NCBI RefSeq assembly: GCF_018555385.1
Contig: NZ_JAFEJS010000004.1
Location: 62,001-126,000 of the forward strand
Length of the DNA: 64,000 bases
Origin: Bifidobacterium santillanense
GTDB lineage: Bacteria; Actinomycetota; Actinomycetes; Actinomycetales; Bifidobacteriaceae
Reading direction: 5' to 3'
Shown here piece by piece: positions 42,929 through 52,808 of this stretch. The translations under genes were made by a program, and so were the position numbers. The notes under the pieces are model-generated. The model was not told the origin of the DNA, did no database searches, and saw only the letters and a list, made by a program, of their open reading frames with translations. Numbering within the stretch: the first letter of the stretch is position 1; the number at the start of each line of letters is the position of its first letter.

Positions 42929-44716
42929 TCACGCCCGGATGGCGGCGTACTGGGACTCGTAGAGGCGCCAGTAGGACCCCTTGGCCCTGAGCAGCTCGGC
43001 GTGCGAGCCGTGCTCGACGATCCGACCGTGGTCGATGTAGAGGATCTCGTCCGCGTTCTCGATCGTCGACAGGCGGTGCGCGATGACGAACGACGTGCGC
43101 CCCTTGAGCAGGTGTGCGAGTCCCGCCTGCAGCGCCTCCTCGGTGCGCGTGTCGATGTTCGACGTCGCCTCGTCGAGGATCAGGATCCTCGGGTCGGCCA
43201 GCAGCACGCGCGCGAACGCGATGAGCTGGCGCTGGCCGGCCGAGAGGGTCGAGCCGCGCTCTTCCACGACCGTGTCGTAGCCGTCGGGCAGTTCCATGAT
43301 GAACTCGTGCGCGTGCACCGCCCTCGCCGCCGCCTCGATCTCCTCATCCGTGGCGTCAAGCCGGCCGTAGCGGATGTTCTCGCGCACGTTGCCGGAGAAG
43401 ATGAACGTGTCCTGCAGCATCACGCCCATCTGCCGGCGCAGCGAGGCGAGCGTCACGTCGCGCACGTCGTGGCCGTCGATCTCGACCGACCCCTCGGTCA
43501 CGTCGTAGAAGCGCGACAGGAGGCTCACGATCGTGGTCTTGCCGGCGCCGGTCGGTCCGACGAGCGCGATCGTGCGGCCCGGCTCGACGTGGAAGTCGAC
43601 GAGGTTCAGGATGTTGCGCCCGCCGTCCTCGTAGCGGAAGACCACGTCGTTGAAGTCGACGCGGCCGCGGATCTCGGGCAGGTCGCGCGCGCCCGGACGG
43701 TCCTCGATCTCGGGCCGGACGTCGAGGGTCTCGAAGATGCGCTCGAGGTACGCCGAGCAGGTGACCAGCTGGTTGTAGAAGTTGCCGATGTTGATGACCG
43801 GGTTCCAGAAGTTGTTCGCGTAGCCGACGAACGCGATGAGCATGCCGGTGGTCACGTCCACGCCGCCGAAGCCGGTGATGCCGACGAAGTAGATGAACGC
43901 GATCGTCATCACGGAGATCGTCTGCACGCCCGGCCACATGAGGAACTCGATGTGCTTGGCCGCCATCCACGCGGTGCGCACGTCGTCCTGCTGCTGCTGG
44001 AAGGTCATGAACTGCGCCTTCTCTCGCGCGAACGTCTGCGTCGTCTTGACGCCGGCGATCGACTCGTGGATGAACGCGTTGAGGTTGCTCTGCTTGTTGG
44101 ACAGCTTCTGGTAGGCGCGGCGCTGGAAGTACTGCAGCACGCGCACCCACGCGATCAGCGCCGGGAAGAGCACGAGGCTCCACAGCGCAAGCCGCCAGTC
44201 GATCGCGAACATCACCACGAGCGTGACGAGGAACGTGAACACGTCGGCGAACACGCTGATCAGGCCCGACGAGAGCGTGTCCGACAGGGTGTTGACGTAG
44301 TTGACCACGCGGATGAGGATCTTGCCGTGCGGACGCGAGTCGAAGTAGCTGAACGGCAGCGTCTGGATGTGCGTGAACAGGTCGCGGCGCATGTCCTTGA
44401 GCATGAGCTGTCCGACGCGCGTGATCGCCACCGTGCGGTAGCGCAGCGCGAGCTCGTACACGACGATCAGGCACGCGAGCACGCCCGCGAGCAGGCCCAG
44501 CCGCCCCAGGTCCTTGTTCGGGATCGCGTCGTCGATCATGATCTTGGTCAGGTACGGCACGCTCACCGTGATGCAGCTCATCGAGACCACGACCGCCAGA
44601 ATGCGGGCCACGGCCGGCAGGTACGGTTTGAGATAGACGCCCACGCGCGCGATGTCGTGCAGGTTGATGGATTCCTCGAGCTCCTCGTCCTCGCGGAACG
44701 TGTTGCGTTGTGCCAT
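42929..44716 (-). CDS. ABC exporter half-transporter with canonical ATPase
   Basis: 595 residues: six-helix exporter domain, then an ATPase with Walker A GPTGAGKTT, signature LSAGQ, Walker B ILILDEATS (catalytic Glu present) and H-loop AHRLS. It follows another half-transporter by 21 nt on the same strand; the two should form a heterodimer in the membrane. Substrate unknown; drugs, lipids or peptides are all possible. It converges with LacI 41904-42920, so shared regulation is not implied. Confidence 0.92.
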   Translation of the reverse strand: MAQRNTFREDEELEESINLHDIARVGVYLKPYLPAVARILAVVVSMSCITVSVPYLTKIMIDDAIPNKDLGRLGLLAGVLACLIVVYELALRYRTVAITRVGQLMLKDMRRDLFTHIQTLPFSYFDSRPHGKILIRVVNYVNTLSDTLSSGLISVFADVFTFLVTLVVMFAIDWRLALWSLVLFPALIAWVRVLQYFQRRAYQKLSNKQSNLNAFIHESIAGVKTTQTFAREKAQFMTFQQQQDDVRTAWMAAKHIEFLMWPGVQTISVMTIAFIYFVGITGFGGVDVTTGMLIAFVGYANNFWNPVINIGNFYNQLVTCSAYLERIFETLDVRPEIEDRPGARDLPEIRGRVDFNDVVFRYEDGGRNILNLVDFHVEPGRTIALVGPTGAGKTTIVSLLSRFYDVTEGSVEIDGHDVRDVTLASLRRQMGVMLQDTFIFSGNVRENIRYGRLDATDEEIEAAARAVHAHEFIMELPDGYDTVVEERGSTLSAGQRQLIAFARVLLADPRILILDEATSNIDTRTEEALQAGLAHLLKGRTSFVIAHRLSTIENADEILYIDHGRIVEHGSHAELLRAKGSYWRLYESQYAAIRA

Positions 44717-44737
44717 GACGGACTCCCCTTCCCCGGC

Positions 44738-46645
44738 TCAGAATCCCTGCGCGGCGCCGGACTGGGCGCCGAGCTGCTTCGAATAGATGCTCCAGTAGCG
44801 CCCGTGCGCGGCGACAAGCTCGGCGTGCGTGCCCCGCTCGACGATGCGCCCGCGCTCGAGCACGAGGATCAGGTCGGAGTCCTTGACCGACGAGATGCGG
44901 TGCGCGATCGTCACGATCGTCTTGTCGCCGTCCATCTCGCGCAGATGCCGTTGGATCTCGGCCTCGGTCTCCATGTCGACGGCCGAGGTCGTGTCGTCCA
45001 TGATGAGGATCGACGGGTCGTCCGCCAAGGCGCGCGCCAGGCTCAGGCGCTGCTTCTGGCCGCCGGACAGGCCGACGCCGCGCTCGCCGACGATCGTGCC
45101 GTAGCCGTCGGGCAGCGCGCGGATGAAGCCGTCGGCGCCGGCGATGCGGGCCATGCGGCGGATGAACTCGTCGTCGACGCCGTCGCCCGAGCCGGTGCGC
45201 CCGCCGGTCTCGTCCCCGGGCGCGCCGCCGGCGCCGAAGGAGATGTTGCCCTCGATCGTGTCGGAGAAGAGGAACGTGTCCTGCGCGACGATGCACACCT
45301 GCGAGCGCAGGGTGGCCAGCGGCCAGTCGCGCGCGTCGACGCCGTCGATGAGCACGCGGCCGGCGGTCGGGTCGTAGAAGCGCGAGATGAGGCTGACGAG
45401 CGTGGACTTGCCGGCGCCGGTCTCGCCGAGGATGCCGAGCTTGGATCCGGCGGGCACGTGGAAGTCGATGTCGTCGAGGATCGGCGTGTCGGGGTCGTCG
45501 GGGAACGCGAAGGAGACGTGGTCGAAGCGGACGTCGCCGCGGATGCGCAGGTCGGGAGCCGCGGGCGTGGACGTCGTCCGGCCCTCCGCCGCCGTCCGCG
45601 CCACGGCCGAGCCGCCCGACTGCTCCACGACCGACCGCGCCGCGTCGGGGCGTTCGACGATGCGGGGCGTCTCGGTCAGGAGCCGCCTGATCTTGATGCA
45701 GCTGGCGTTGAAGCGCTGCCAGTCGTTGATGAGCCAGCCGCACATGCGCACCGGCCCGTCGATCATCCACAGGAAGGAGTTGAAGCTCACGAGGTTGCCG
45801 AGCGTCATGTCGCCGGCGATGACGAGGTAGCCGCCGAAGCCGAGCGTGATGAGCTGCAGGCAGAAGCCGAGGCCGTCGAGCCAGGGCATGTACCGGCGCG
45901 AGTTGTATGCGAGCGCCATGTTGCGCTCCATGTAGTCGTCGTTGCGCTCGTCGAACTTGCGCGTCTCGTACGGCTCGCGGGCGAACGCCTTGACGACGCG
46001 GTTGCCCTCGATGTTCTCCTCGACCATCGAGTTGAGCTCGGCCAGCGAGTTGCGGATCGCGAAGAACAACGGGTGGGCATGCGAGGAGAGCCCACGCGTG
46101 AGGATGAAGATGAACGGGGTGACGCAGGCGAGCGCGAGGGCGAGGCGCCAATCGATCGCGAACATGACGGTCAGGGCGCCGACGAACATGACCACGCAGT
46201 CGGCGATCTGATAGTCGACCCAGCTCAGAAAGTGGCGGATCGCGTCGGTGTCGGAGGTCATGCGGCTCATGATGTCGCCGGTGCGCGTGTGGTTGAAGTA
46301 GGTGAAGTCGAGCTCATGCAGCTTCTCGTACTCGTCGCTGACGAGCCGGTACACGGAGTTCTGGCCGAAGCGCTCCATCCACATCTGGTAGCCGTAGCGC
46401 GCGCCGACGCGGATGATGGTCATCGCGATCATGAGCGCGCAGAAGCCCGGCAGCTCGCCGGTGCGTCCGCCGACGATGACGCGGTCGACGATGAGGCCCG
46501 AGATGATCGGGATGGACAGGGCCATCGCGTTGTTGGCGATGAACAGGACGAGCGCGCCGACGACGCGCGGCAGGTCTGGTGTGCAGTAGGGCAGGATCCA
46601 ACGGACGTTGCCCTTGTTCTGGTTGATTCCCGGATCGACGTACAT
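44738..46645 (-). CDS. ABC exporter half-transporter with degenerate ATPase site
   Basis: 635 residues from ATG 46645 (no clear ribosome binding site; the frame continues upstream without a better start). Six-helix exporter domain; ATPase with Walker A GETGAGKST, signature LSGGQ and Walker B ILIMDDTTS, where the catalytic Glu is replaced by Asp. This is the usual pattern of the non-catalytic half in heterodimeric exporters, matching the intact partner downstream. An Ala/Gly-rich linker lies between Walker A and the signature (GAGGAPGDETGGRTGSGDG). Confidence 0.9.
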   Translation of the reverse strand: MYVDPGINQNKGNVRWILPYCTPDLPRVVGALVLFIANNAMALSIPIISGLIVDRVIVGGRTGELPGFCALMIAMTIIRVGARYGYQMWMERFGQNSVYRLVSDEYEKLHELDFTYFNHTRTGDIMSRMTSDTDAIRHFLSWVDYQIADCVVMFVGALTVMFAIDWRLALALACVTPFIFILTRGLSSHAHPLFFAIRNSLAELNSMVEENIEGNRVVKAFAREPYETRKFDERNDDYMERNMALAYNSRRYMPWLDGLGFCLQLITLGFGGYLVIAGDMTLGNLVSFNSFLWMIDGPVRMCGWLINDWQRFNASCIKIRRLLTETPRIVERPDAARSVVEQSGGSAVARTAAEGRTTSTPAAPDLRIRGDVRFDHVSFAFPDDPDTPILDDIDFHVPAGSKLGILGETGAGKSTLVSLISRFYDPTAGRVLIDGVDARDWPLATLRSQVCIVAQDTFLFSDTIEGNISFGAGGAPGDETGGRTGSGDGVDDEFIRRMARIAGADGFIRALPDGYGTIVGERGVGLSGGQKQRLSLARALADDPSILIMDDTTSAVDMETEAEIQRHLREMDGDKTIVTIAHRISSVKDSDLILVLERGRIVERGTHAELVAAHGRYWSIYSKQLGAQSGAAQGF

Positions 46646-47010
46646 GACGAGGAGATCACCGTTTCTTCGGATTGTTTGCCTGTGGTTGGCACGGCGCTCT
46701 CCTTCGCCGCGCGCGGCAATCGCTGCCGCCACGATTCACGACTCCCCCGCGCCCCGTACTTCCCCGCCGGCGCTCTCCTTCGCCGGCCGGGACGCGATTC
46801 GTTTCGCAAACGCGAACCAGTGTAGTCGCGCGGCGGTCGCGGGTCGAGGCGACACCCCGGGTCGAGCGTCCATCCTCCGTCCATCCGCGGGGCTCCATAG
46901 GCGTCGACCGGAACGTCCGCCGAACCCCGCGCCAACGTAACATCCTCGTGAATTCCACATACTGACTCTTGACAAAACGCGTGTCCCGATTAGGGACTTG
47001 AATAGATGCC
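46646..47010. other. Divergent ABC exporter / ilvD intergenic region
   Basis: 365 nt. Contains an 18-nt direct repeat able to fold as CGGCG...CGCCG (46692-46709 and 46768-46785) and a TTGACA at 46969-46974 that may be the ilvD -35 box. No gene recognised. Confidence 0.5.
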
Positions 47011-48876
47011 ATGACTGAAATGCGATCTTCAAAACTGATGTCGGGCCGCGTCTTCGCAGGCGCCCGCGCCCTCTACCGTGCCGCAGGCGTCAGCGGCGAC
47101 GACATGGGCAAGAAGCCCATCATCGCCATCGCCAACTCCTTCGACGAGTTCCTCCCCGGCCACGTCCACCTCAACAAGGTCGGCCGCATCGTCTCCGAGG
47201 CCATCAAGGAGGCCGGCGGCATCCCGCGCGAGTTCAACACCATGGCCGTCGACGACGGCATCGCCATGGGCCACACCGGCATGCTGTACTCCCTGCCCTC
47301 CCGCGACATCATCGCGGACACCGTCGAATACCAGTGCAACGCGCACTGCGCCGACGCCCTGATCTGCATCCCGAACTGCGACAAGGTCGTCCCGGGCATG
47401 CTCATGGCCGCGCTGCGCCTGAACATCCCGACCGTGTTCGTCTCCGGCGGCCCGATGGAGGCCGGCACCACGGTGCTCGCCGACGGCACCGTCAAGAAGA
47501 ACACCGACCTCATCTCCGTGATGTACGCCTCCGCCGACGACAACGTCTCCGAGGAGGACCTGCTCAACTACGAGAAGACCGTCTGCCCGACCTGCGGCTC
47601 CTGCGCCGGCATGTTCACCGCCAACTCGATGAACTGCCTGACCGAGGCCATCGGCCTGGCCCTGCCGGGCAACGGCACGATCCTCGCCTCCCACTCCTAC
47701 CGCAAGGACCTGTTCAAGCGCGCCGCGCAGCAGGTCGTCAAGATCGCGAACCAGTACTACCGCGACTCCGACGATTCCGTGCTGCCGCGCTCCATCGCCA
47801 CCAAGGAGGCGTTCGAGAACGCCATGACGATGGACGTCGCGATGGGCGGCTCCACCAACACCGTGCTGCACATCCTCGCGATGGCGCAGTCGGCCGACGT
47901 CGACTTCACGCTCGACGACATCGAGCGCATCTCCCACACCGTGCCGTGCATCTGCAAGGCCTCGCCGTCCGGCAAGTGGGAGATCTCCGACGTGCACCGC
48001 GCCGGCGGCATCACCGGCATCCTCGGCGAGCTCGACCGCGCCGGCAAGCTGCACCAGAACGTCCACTCGATCGACTACCCGTCGCTCGAGGCCAAGCTCG
48101 ACGACTGGGACATCATGCGCCCGACCTGCACCGAGGAGGCCAAGCAGATGTACAAGGCCGCTCCGGGCCACATCATCTCCCCGGAGCCGTGGACGCACAC
48201 CACGCTGTTCGACTCGCTCGACACCGACCGCGTCAACGGCGCGATCCACGACATCGACCACCCGGAGATCCACGAGGGCGGCCTCGCCGTGCTGCGCGGC
48301 AACCTCGCGCCCGACGGCTGCGTCGTCAAGACCGCCGGCGTGCCGCAGGAGATCTGGAAGTTCCGCGGACCGGCGCTGGTCGTCGAGTCCCAGGAGGAGG
48401 CCATCAAGGTCATCCTCGACGACACCTTGAAGCCGGGCATGGCGCTGGTCATCCGCTACGAGGGTCCGAAGGGCGGCCCGGGCATGCAGGAGATGCTCTA
48501 CCCGACCTCCTTCGTCAAGGGCAAGGGCATCGGCAAGCAGGTCGCCATGCTCACCGACGGCCGCTACTCCGGCGGCTCCTCGGGTCTGGCCATCGGCCAC
48601 ATCGCCCCCGAGGCCGCGAACAAGGGCCCGATCGCCCTGATCAAGAACGGCGACATCATCAACATCGACATCGAGGCGCGTTCGGTGAACGTCGAGCTGA
48701 CCGACGAGCAGCTCGCCGAGCGCCGCGCCGAGCTCGAGGCCGGCGACGGCTACGTGGCGCACCGCGACCGCAAGGTCTCGCAGGCCCTCAAGGCCTACGC
48801 CGCCTTCGCCCGCTCCGCCGACAAGGGCGCGACCAGGGATCCGGAGCTCATCAACAGGCTCTCCGGCCTCGCCTGA
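47011..48876 (+). CDS. ilvD: Dihydroxy-acid dehydratase
   Basis: 621 residues, full length. Cytosolic iron-sulfur enzyme of valine/isoleucine synthesis, converting dihydroxy-acids to 2-oxo-acids. Family motifs: [43 protein letters not shown] (cluster Cys), GGSTNTVLH and [11 protein letters not shown] near the end. ATG 47011 has no evident ribosome binding site and a TTGACA lies about 40 nt upstream, so the transcript may have a very short leader. A strong hairpin follows. Codon pattern is very GC3-rich, as for well-expressed genes here. Confidence 0.97.
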   Translation: MTEMRSSKLMSGRVFAGARALYRAAGVSGDDMGKKPIIAIANSFDEFLPGHVHLNKVGRIVSEAIKEAGGIPREFNTMAVDDGIAMGHTGMLYSLPSRDIIADTVEYQCNAHCADALICIPNCDKVVPGMLMAALRLNIPTVFVSGGPMEAGTTVLADGTVKKNTDLISVMYASADDNVSEEDLLNYEKTVCPTCGSCAGMFTANSMNCLTEAIGLALPGNGTILASHSYRKDLFKRAAQQVVKIANQYYRDSDDSVLPRSIATKEAFENAMTMDVAMGGSTNTVLHILAMAQSADVDFTLDDIERISHTVPCICKASPSGKWEISDVHRAGGITGILGELDRAGKLHQNVHSIDYPSLEAKLDDWDIMRPTCTEEAKQMYKAAPGHIISPEPWTHTTLFDSLDTDRVNGAIHDIDHPEIHEGGLAVLRGNLAPDGCVVKTAGVPQEIWKFRGPALVVESQEEAIKVILDDTLKPGMALVIRYEGPKGGPGMQEMLYPTSFVKGKGIGKQVAMLTDGRYSGGSSGLAIGHIAPEAANKGPIALIKNGDIINIDIEARSVNVELTDEQLAERRAELEAGDGYVAHRDRKVSQALKAYAAFARSADKGATRDPELINRLSGLA

Positions 48877-48889
48877 TCGATAGGCCCTG

Positions 48890-48936
48890 GACGACGATGG
48901 CCCGCCGTGGAGCACCCACGGCGGGCCATCGTCGTC
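48890..48936 (+). terminator. ilvD terminator
   Basis: Perfect 21-bp arms (48890-48910 and 48916-48936) around a 5-nt loop, starting 14 nt after the ilvD stop, followed by T-containing sequence. Confidence 0.85.
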
Positions 48937-48940
48937 TTCG

Positions 48941-49096
48941 CCGGTTCCCGATTTTTCGGCCTTTGCAATCGGGAACCCGAAACGCACGGAATCGCACACG
49001 CGCGGAATCGGACTTCGGCATGATTCCGCGGATTCCGGTGTGCGATCGCACAGGGGTCCGGTTCCCGATTCCACGGGGCCGAGAATCGGGAACCGG
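48941..49096. repeat. Hairpin-pair repeat element, copy 3
   Basis: Same architecture as 17787-17941: CCGGTTCCCGATT hairpins at 48941-48978 and 49058-49096, but the inner segment differs. Lies between the ilvD terminator and the stop of the holin-like gene. Confidence 0.75.
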
Positions 49097-49102
49097 GATG
49101 GG

Positions 49103-49468
49103 TCACTCGCCGACGATGGAGCCGACGATCCCCGAGACGATCGCCATGATGATCGAGCCGATCGTCGCCCACAGGAAGCCGTGCACGTAGACGCCGACGC
49201 CGAACAGGCTCAGCGCGAGCCAGGAGGCCAGGCGCATGCACAGCCAGTTGACCACCAGATAGAAGACGCCGAACGTAAGAATCGTGATCGGCAGGGAGAT
49301 CAGGTGCATCACCGGCTTGACGGAAGCGTTGATGAGCGCCATGAACAGGGAGAACGCGGCCACGCCGAGGATCGGCGGCTCTCCCACCGTCGTCATGCCC
49401 GGCAGGAGCACCACCATCACGGCCGCCGCGATCGTCAGTATCAGCCATTGCGTCAGAAAACTTCTCAT
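49103..49468 (-). CDS. Small four-helix membrane protein (phage_holin_4_2-like)
   Basis: 121 residues, four hydrophobic helices: LILTIAAAVMVVLLPGM, ILGVAAFSLFMALINA, ITILTFGVFYLVVNWL and IGSIIMAIVSGIVG. Matches the widespread PF04020-type 'holin' family that is chromosomal in many bacteria and not tied to a phage. SVKPVMHLISLPITILT is the family's conserved stretch. No phage genes nearby; true function unknown. Confidence 0.8.
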   Translation of the reverse strand: MRSFLTQWLILTIAAAVMVVLLPGMTTVGEPPILGVAAFSLFMALINASVKPVMHLISLPITILTFGVFYLVVNWLCMRLASWLALSLFGVGVYVHGFLWATIGSIIMAIVSGIVGSIVGE

Positions 49469-49664
49469 GCCGCCATCGTAGCCGCCGGCGCATCAGCGGT
49501 ACATCCCTGCCACATGTCGGCACCAACCTCCCACTGACGGGCATCCCAATGGGAGATTCTCGCCATGACGTGGCACGAATCTCCCGCGGGCGGGCACGCA
49601 TGCCGGACATATGCGTACGTTCGTACACATCTCGGCGAAATCGGCCTCGGGACGCCGCACAGGG

Positions 49665-49680
49665 TGTATCGTTTGACATA
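49665..49680 (+). promoter_or_regulatory. Promoter and operator of the sucrose regulator; likely leaderless
   Basis: TGTATCGT at 49665-49672 looks like a -10 box, and the start ATG (49680) is 8 nt beyond it, where transcription should begin. The operator-like CGTTTGACAT (49670-49679) overlaps the same bases, and no ribosome binding site is present. Confidence 0.5.
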
Positions 49681-50726
49681 TGGTTACGATGAAGCAGATC
49701 GCGGAGCGGACGGGGGTCTCCGTATCGACGGTGTCGCTGGTGATGAACCACCGCGACGAGGGGCGCGTCAAGCCGGCGATCGCGGCGCACGTGCGCGCGG
49801 TGGCCGATGAGCTGGGCTATCGGGTCAATCCGATGGCAAGCTCCCTGCGCACCAACCGCACGCACATCCTCGGCTTCATCAGCGAGGAGGTCGCCACCAC
49901 CCCGTACGCCGGCGGCATGATCCTGGGCGCGCAGTCGGCCGCGAGCCAGTACGGCTACATGCTCATCACCGTCAGCACCGACGGCGGCATGGACGAGGAC
50001 GAGGAGATCGAGGCGCTCCAGCGCTACGGCGCCGACGGCTTCCTGTACGCGAAGATGTCGAACCGCGTGACCGAGGTGCCCAGGCGGCTCAACGACTGCC
50101 CGCTGGTGCTCGTCGACGCGACCGATCCGGACGGGCTCGTCCCCAGCGTCGAACCGGACGAGTACCGCATCGCCTACGACGCGACGCGGCGCCTCCTCGA
50201 CGCCGGCTGCGGGCGCATCGCGTACGTCGGCTGCTCGGAGGGGGGCATGATCGCCCAGCAGGGGCGACTGGCCGGCTACCGTGCGGCGATCGAGGACGCG
50301 GGACGCAAGTTCAACGAGCGGCTCGTCGTCAACGTGCTCAACAACGGCCCGGCGCTCGAGGCCGTGTCCGACCTGTTCGACTGGGAGCGGCCGGACGGCT
50401 TCTTCTGCTTCAACGACGCGCGCGCATGGTACGTGTACGAGTGCGCGGCGCGCCGCGGGCTCACGGTGGGCCGCGACCTGTCCGTCGTGGGCGTCGACAA
50501 CCACCGCGTGTTCGCCGAGACGCTCTCCCCGCAGCTGACGACGGTGGAGCTGCCGCACTTCGAGATGGGCTACTGGGCAGCGGCGAAGCTGATCTCGCTG
50601 ATCGAGGACCGCTCGCTCGACGAGTCCGAGTGGCCGTCGACGACGGCGCCGATGCCGCCGCTGGACGCGGGAATCCCGGCGAAGATCCACTGCCGGCTCA
50701 TCGAGAAGGAGTCGGTCGTGCGGTGA
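49680..50726 (+). CDS. cscR: LacI-family sucrose operon regulator (CscR-like)
   Basis: 348 residues. Helix-turn-helix VTMKQIAERTGVSVSTVSLV, hinge MASSLRTNRTH, sensor domain with GVDNHRVFAETLSPQLTTV. It precedes a CscB-like transporter and GH32 on the same strand. CGTTTGAC sites lie at its own promoter and at the transporter promoter, so it probably represses both. ATG 49680 lacks a ribosome binding site, consistent with a leaderless message; ATG 49689 is an alternative. Terminator follows at 50768. Confidence 0.88.
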   Translation: MVTMKQIAERTGVSVSTVSLVMNHRDEGRVKPAIAAHVRAVADELGYRVNPMASSLRTNRTHILGFISEEVATTPYAGGMILGAQSAASQYGYMLITVSTDGGMDEDEEIEALQRYGADGFLYAKMSNRVTEVPRRLNDCPLVLVDATDPDGLVPSVEPDEYRIAYDATRRLLDAGCGRIAYVGCSEGGMIAQQGRLAGYRAAIEDAGRKFNERLVVNVLNNGPALEAVSDLFDWERPDGFFCFNDARAWYVYECAARRGLTVGRDLSVVGVDNHRVFAETLSPQLTTVELPHFEMGYWAAAKLISLIEDRSLDESEWPSTTAPMPPLDAGIPAKIHCRLIEKESVVR

Positions 50727-50767
50727 ACGCGGATCAGCGCATACCGCAATGGATTACGGACATCACG

Positions 50768-50797
50768 GACCCCTCGCACCCCGGCGAGGGGTCTTTC
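50768..50797 (+). terminator. Terminator after the sucrose regulator
   Basis: Arms GACCCCTCGC (50768-50777) and GCGAGGGGTC (50784-50793) with a 6-nt loop, followed by TTT. Confidence 0.7.
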
Positions 50798-50997
50798 CGT
50801 ATTCTATCCATCCGGCTCCGTTCTCCGGGAAGCCGGCCGCAAAACGGTGTGGGGAGCGAGGCATCCGTCGCTCTCCGCCTCATGCACCGGTCGGCCGTCG
50901 TCGACCCCCTTTGACGGGGACGCGCATCCCACGGGGGCGACACGCCGAAGGGGGCTGACGACGTGCGCCGAACATGCCCCAAAAACGGCGGTAAATC

Positions 50998-51078
50998 AAT
51001 CGTTTGACGTACTGGAATCACTCGTATCGAAACGGTTTGCGTATAACGTTTGACGTAAATCGTTTGATGCGCTATATT
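50998..51078 (+). promoter_or_regulatory. Promoter and operators of the sucrose transporter operon
   Basis: TTGACG (51050-51055), 17-nt spacer, TATATT (51073-51078). CGTTTGAC-type sites at 51001-51010, 51047-51056 and 51061-51070, plus AACGGTTTGCGT at 51031, surround and overlap the promoter, matching the site in front of the regulator gene. The leader to ATG 51251 is about 165 nt; nothing else was recognised in 50798-51250. Confidence 0.7.
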
Positions 51079-51250
51079 GATAACTGTCAACACGATTCCC
51101 CACGCGGCGCGGCAGCCGCGGAGGAACCCCGCCGGAACCTCCATGAGGAGGCGACGACCCGACAACGACGACGCAAGTCGCAAACAGGAAAGAAACGCCA
51201 TACACAAGGTCATCCGCGCAGCCGCGGATGAGAGAGACAAGGGAATACGC

Positions 51251-52597
51251 ATGGCAAGCGCATCCAAGTCTGCATGGAGGAACCCCTCCTACCTGCAGAG
51301 CTCGTTCGGCATCTTCATGTTCTTCTGCTCCTGGGGCATCTGGTGGTCCTTCTTCTCCAGGTGGCTCACCGACCCGACGCACGGCCTGGGCATGACGTCC
51401 GCCGAGCAGGGCCAGATCTACTCCATCAACTCGCTGGCCACGCTGGTCATCATGTTCGTCTACGGCATCATCCAGGACCAGCTCGGCATCAAGCGCAAGC
51501 TCGTCATCTTCATCTCCGTGATCGCCGCGCTGGTCGGCCCGTTCGTCCAGTTCATCTACATGCCGATGCTCGTCGCCGGCGGCACCACCCGCTTCCTGGG
51601 CGTCCTGATCGGCTCCATCGTGCTGTCCGCGGGCTTCATGTCCGGCTGCTCCCTCTTCGAGGCGGTCACCGAGCGCTACTCCCGTAAGTTCGGCTTCGAG
51701 TACGGCCAGTCCCGCGCCTGGGGCTCCTTCGGCTACGCCATCGTCGCCCTGTGCGCCGGCTTCCTGTTCAACATCAACCCGCTGATCAACTTCTGGGTCG
51801 GTTCCGCCTGCGGTCTCGGCATGCTCCTCGTCTACGCCTTCTGGGTCCCGGCCGAGCAGAAGGCCGAGCTGAAGAAGGCCGCCGATCCGAACGCCGCCCC
51901 GACGAACCCGTCCTTCAAGGAGATGCTCAGCGTCCTCAAGATGCCGACCCTGTGGATCCTCGTCGTCTTCATGCTCTTCACCAACACCTTCTACGTGGTG
52001 TTCGACCAGCAGATGTTCCCGAACTACTACGCCGGCCTGTTCCCGACCACCGAGATGGGCAACAGCACCTACGGCGTCCTCAACAGCTTCCAGGTCTTCC
52101 TCGAGTCCGCGATGATGGGCGTCGTCCCGATCATCATGAAGAAGATCGGCGTGCGCAACGCCCTGCTGCTCGGCGCGTTCGTCATGTTCGCCCGCATCGG
52201 TCTGTGCGGCGTGTTCCACGACCCGATCACCGTCTCCATCGTCAAGCTGTTCCACTCCATCGAGGTCCCGCTGTTCTGCCTGCCGGCGTTCCGCTACTTC
52301 ACCCTGCACTTCGACACGAAGCTGTCCGCCACGCTGTACATGGTCGGCTTCCAGATCGCCTCGCAGATCGGCCAGGTCATCTTCTCCACCCCGATGGGCG
52401 CCTTCCACGACTACATGACCAACCTCATGCCGGCCAACGACATGGGCTCCCGCATCACCTTCTGGTGCATCTCCGGCATCGTCCTGCTCGCCCTGATCTA
52501 CGGCTTCTTCATCATCAAGCGCGATGATCAGGAGGTCGGCGGCGACCCGTTCTACACCGACAAGCAGCTCAAGGCCATGGAGGCCGCCAAGGCCTGA
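51251..52597 (+). CDS. cscB: Sucrose:proton symporter, MFS oligosaccharide family
   Basis: 448 residues from ATG 51251 (AAGGGAA upstream). Twelve membrane helices of the LacY/CscB oligosaccharide-H+ symporter type: WGIWWSFFSRWLTD at helix 1, GIIQDQLGIKRK loop, FEAVTERYSRK and FEYGQSRAWGSFGYA in the N half, and VVFDQQMFPNYY in the C half. Imports sucrose across the cytoplasmic membrane. Followed by GH32 after 211 nt with an internal stem-loop; same transcription unit is likely. Confidence 0.9.
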   Translation: MASASKSAWRNPSYLQSSFGIFMFFCSWGIWWSFFSRWLTDPTHGLGMTSAEQGQIYSINSLATLVIMFVYGIIQDQLGIKRKLVIFISVIAALVGPFVQFIYMPMLVAGGTTRFLGVLIGSIVLSAGFMSGCSLFEAVTERYSRKFGFEYGQSRAWGSFGYAIVALCAGFLFNINPLINFWVGSACGLGMLLVYAFWVPAEQKAELKKAADPNAAPTNPSFKEMLSVLKMPTLWILVVFMLFTNTFYVVFDQQMFPNYYAGLFPTTEMGNSTYGVLNSFQVFLESAMMGVVPIIMKKIGVRNALLLGAFVMFARIGLCGVFHDPITVSIVKLFHSIEVPLFCLPAFRYFTLHFDTKLSATLYMVGFQIASQIGQVIFSTPMGAFHDYMTNLMPANDMGSRITFWCISGIVLLALIYGFFIIKRDDQEVGGDPFYTDKQLKAMEAAKA

Positions 52598-52610
52598 TCG
52601 CCTTCCCGGC

Positions 52611-52647
52611 CGGGGCCCCTTCCCTCTCCCGAGCGGGCGGGGCCCCG
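52611..52647 (+). terminator. Stem-loop between cscB and GH32
   Basis: CGGGGCCCC (52611-52619) and GGGGCCCCG (52639-52647). No T-tract; probably a processing or stabilising stem within the operon. Confidence 0.5.
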
Positions 52648-52808
52648 AATCCCGGCCATCCCGCGCAATCCCCGAACCTGTTGCGGCGATCGTCCACGGT
52701 TTTCCCCTTTTTCCCGTAGCGACCGCCGCAACCCCATATCCTCGCTTTCTCCCCTCCATTCCTCCTCACCCCAACCCAAACCAACCAATCGACCCACAAG
52801 GACGTGCC

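Noticed and set aside
46692..46785. 18-nt direct repeat upstream of the ABC exporter
   Set aside because: Only two copies, low complexity, no other structure; too weak for a separate claim.
42248..46825. 1525-residue open frame on the plus strand
   Set aside because: It lies opposite two well-recognised ABC exporter genes; long antisense frames are expected at this GC content and its protein is low-complexity Arg/Ala/Asp/Val sequence.
49103..49468. Prophage remnant suggested by holin-like protein
   Set aside because: This four-helix family is common on chromosomes, and no other phage gene is near.
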